Shown piece after piece: positions 63,684 to 64,000 of a stretch of 64,000 bases of DNA. Numbering within the stretch: position 1 is the stretch's first letter; every line of letters begins with the position of its first letter. Source of the DNA: Acidobacteriota bacterium. Lineage in GTDB: Bacteria; Acidobacteriota; Blastocatellia; Pyrinomonadales; Pyrinomonadaceae. The DNA lies in NCBI GenBank assembly GCA_019639235.1, contig JAHBSG010000001.1, forward strand, positions 236,580 through 300,579, given 5' to 3'. Made by a program: the position numbers and the translations under genes. The notes below the pieces were generated by a model, which was not told the origin of the DNA, searched no databases, and worked only from the letters and a program-made list of their open reading frames with translations.

Positions 63684-64000
63684 TCAACTTTTAACAATTA
63701 TTGGGACGCTTCCGTTGATATTTGAAATTTCGTTGGCAAATTCGTCGGCAGAATGGTTAACGCGAAAGTGTTTCGGAAAACCTATGTCGACGAGTCCGTT
63801 GTAGCCGCGCCAGCCGTCGGAATGGATGACGGTCTCGATGCTGACACGCCCGCGAATAATGGCCTGGAGCGTCTTTCTCTGGACATGCGGGACGATCTCG
63901 GTAAACACTTTTCCGTTTCGTTTGTAGATGCCGAAGACGATGGTTTTGCCACCAGCTCCGCGGCCCCGTTTGCCTTTGACCCGTTTGGCCCCGAAGTAGC
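63684..64000 (-). pseudogene. IS1595-family (ISXO2-like) transposase, truncated by IS256
   Basis: The minus-strand frame enters from the right edge with GAGGKTIVFGIYKRNGKVF. It continues with EIVPHVQRKTLQAIIRGRV, the second catalytic Asp in VIHSDGWRGYNGLVD and HFRVNHSADEFAN. At ISNINGS, just where the family's final catalytic block would begin, it joins the IS256 end and stops seven codons later (VPIIVKS) within the repeat. The 5' part lies beyond the window. The missing block makes it non-functional. Confidence 0.85.

Larger units (their letters stand above)
62254..63707 (-). mobile_element. IS256-family insertion sequence
   Basis: About 1.45 kb with one transposase gene. The ends are imperfect inverted repeats: the left begins GTCCCATTTGTTGTTAAAAG; the right, read inward, begins GTCCCAATAATTGTTAAAAG. 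Further matches reach the CTCCC in both ends. The right end lies inside an IS1595-family transposase gene. I find no matching direct repeat in the flanks (CGGGGGAT on the left, GCTTCCGT on the right), so the two sides are probably not the original target halves. Confidence 0.75.

Overview
The window reads as a chromosomal segment of a Gram-negative, Acidobacteriota-like bacterium, most likely class Blastocatellia. This is inferred from a secreted von Willebrand protein of the type common in Acidobacteria, a SecG with a long Asn/Ala/Ser-rich tail, many Gly- or Asn-rich secreted proteins, an Mla lipid-transport operon and a TolC-type outer-membrane protein. Base composition is moderately GC-rich. 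Coding density is high and almost all genes are intact, except in one zone.

Layout. 1-2.5 kb: end of a D-Ala-D-Ala ligase gene, a dodecin and three secreted proteins. 2.6-7 kb: surface-sugar genes (nucleotide-sugar pyrophosphorylase, NAD-dependent sugar dehydratase, glycosyltransferase) and a TolC-family protein. 7.2-11 kb: glycolytic operon gap - small membrane protein - pgk - tpiA - secG - tRNA-Leu. 13.1-17.8 kb: arginine operon argR-C-D-F'-B, whose carbamoyltransferase belongs to the N-acyl-ornithine type and has an unusual specificity residue. 17.8-20.7 kb: Mla ABC system. 20.8-22.8 kb: ECF sigma factor, anti-sigma factor and Spy-like protein behind a probable autoregulated promoter. 22.8-26.5 kb: prolyl-tRNA synthetase, proline dehydrogenase, and an unknown protein paired with a small serine hydrolase.

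26.6-36.1 kb: an acyl-CoA cluster (CoA-transferase, thiolase, 3-hydroxyacyl-CoA dehydrogenase, UbiD-type decarboxylase) and a metallophosphoesterase. From about 27.4 to 35.8 kb every gene is cut by small insertions and deletions, although the protein signal continues across frames. That looks more like an unpolished assembly stretch than biological decay. In its middle lie several 7- and 9-base minisatellites and inverted repeats, which may explain why assembly was difficult.

36-49.6 kb: an intact paralogous metallophosphoesterase, a nucleotide phosphodiesterase-like enzyme, lipoproteins, a secreted lipase-like hydrolase, asparaginyl-tRNA synthetase, an ABC exporter, an AmgK/MurU-like cell-wall recycling pair and a large FG-GAP secreted protein. 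49.8-57.3 kb: MFS transporter, LOG-family protein, AIM24 protein, PTS enzyme I, RNase P RNA, a ribbon-helix-helix protein, a TPR protein and prepilin peptidase. 57.4-61.9 kb: a flavin oxidoreductase, a small membrane protein, and a LVIVD-repeat/DUF305 pair. 62-64 kb: an insertion-sequence graveyard, with an IS3-family remnant, a complete IS256-family element, and an IS1595-family transposase cut by the IS256 end.

All assignments come from reading motifs and gene order; no database search was run.
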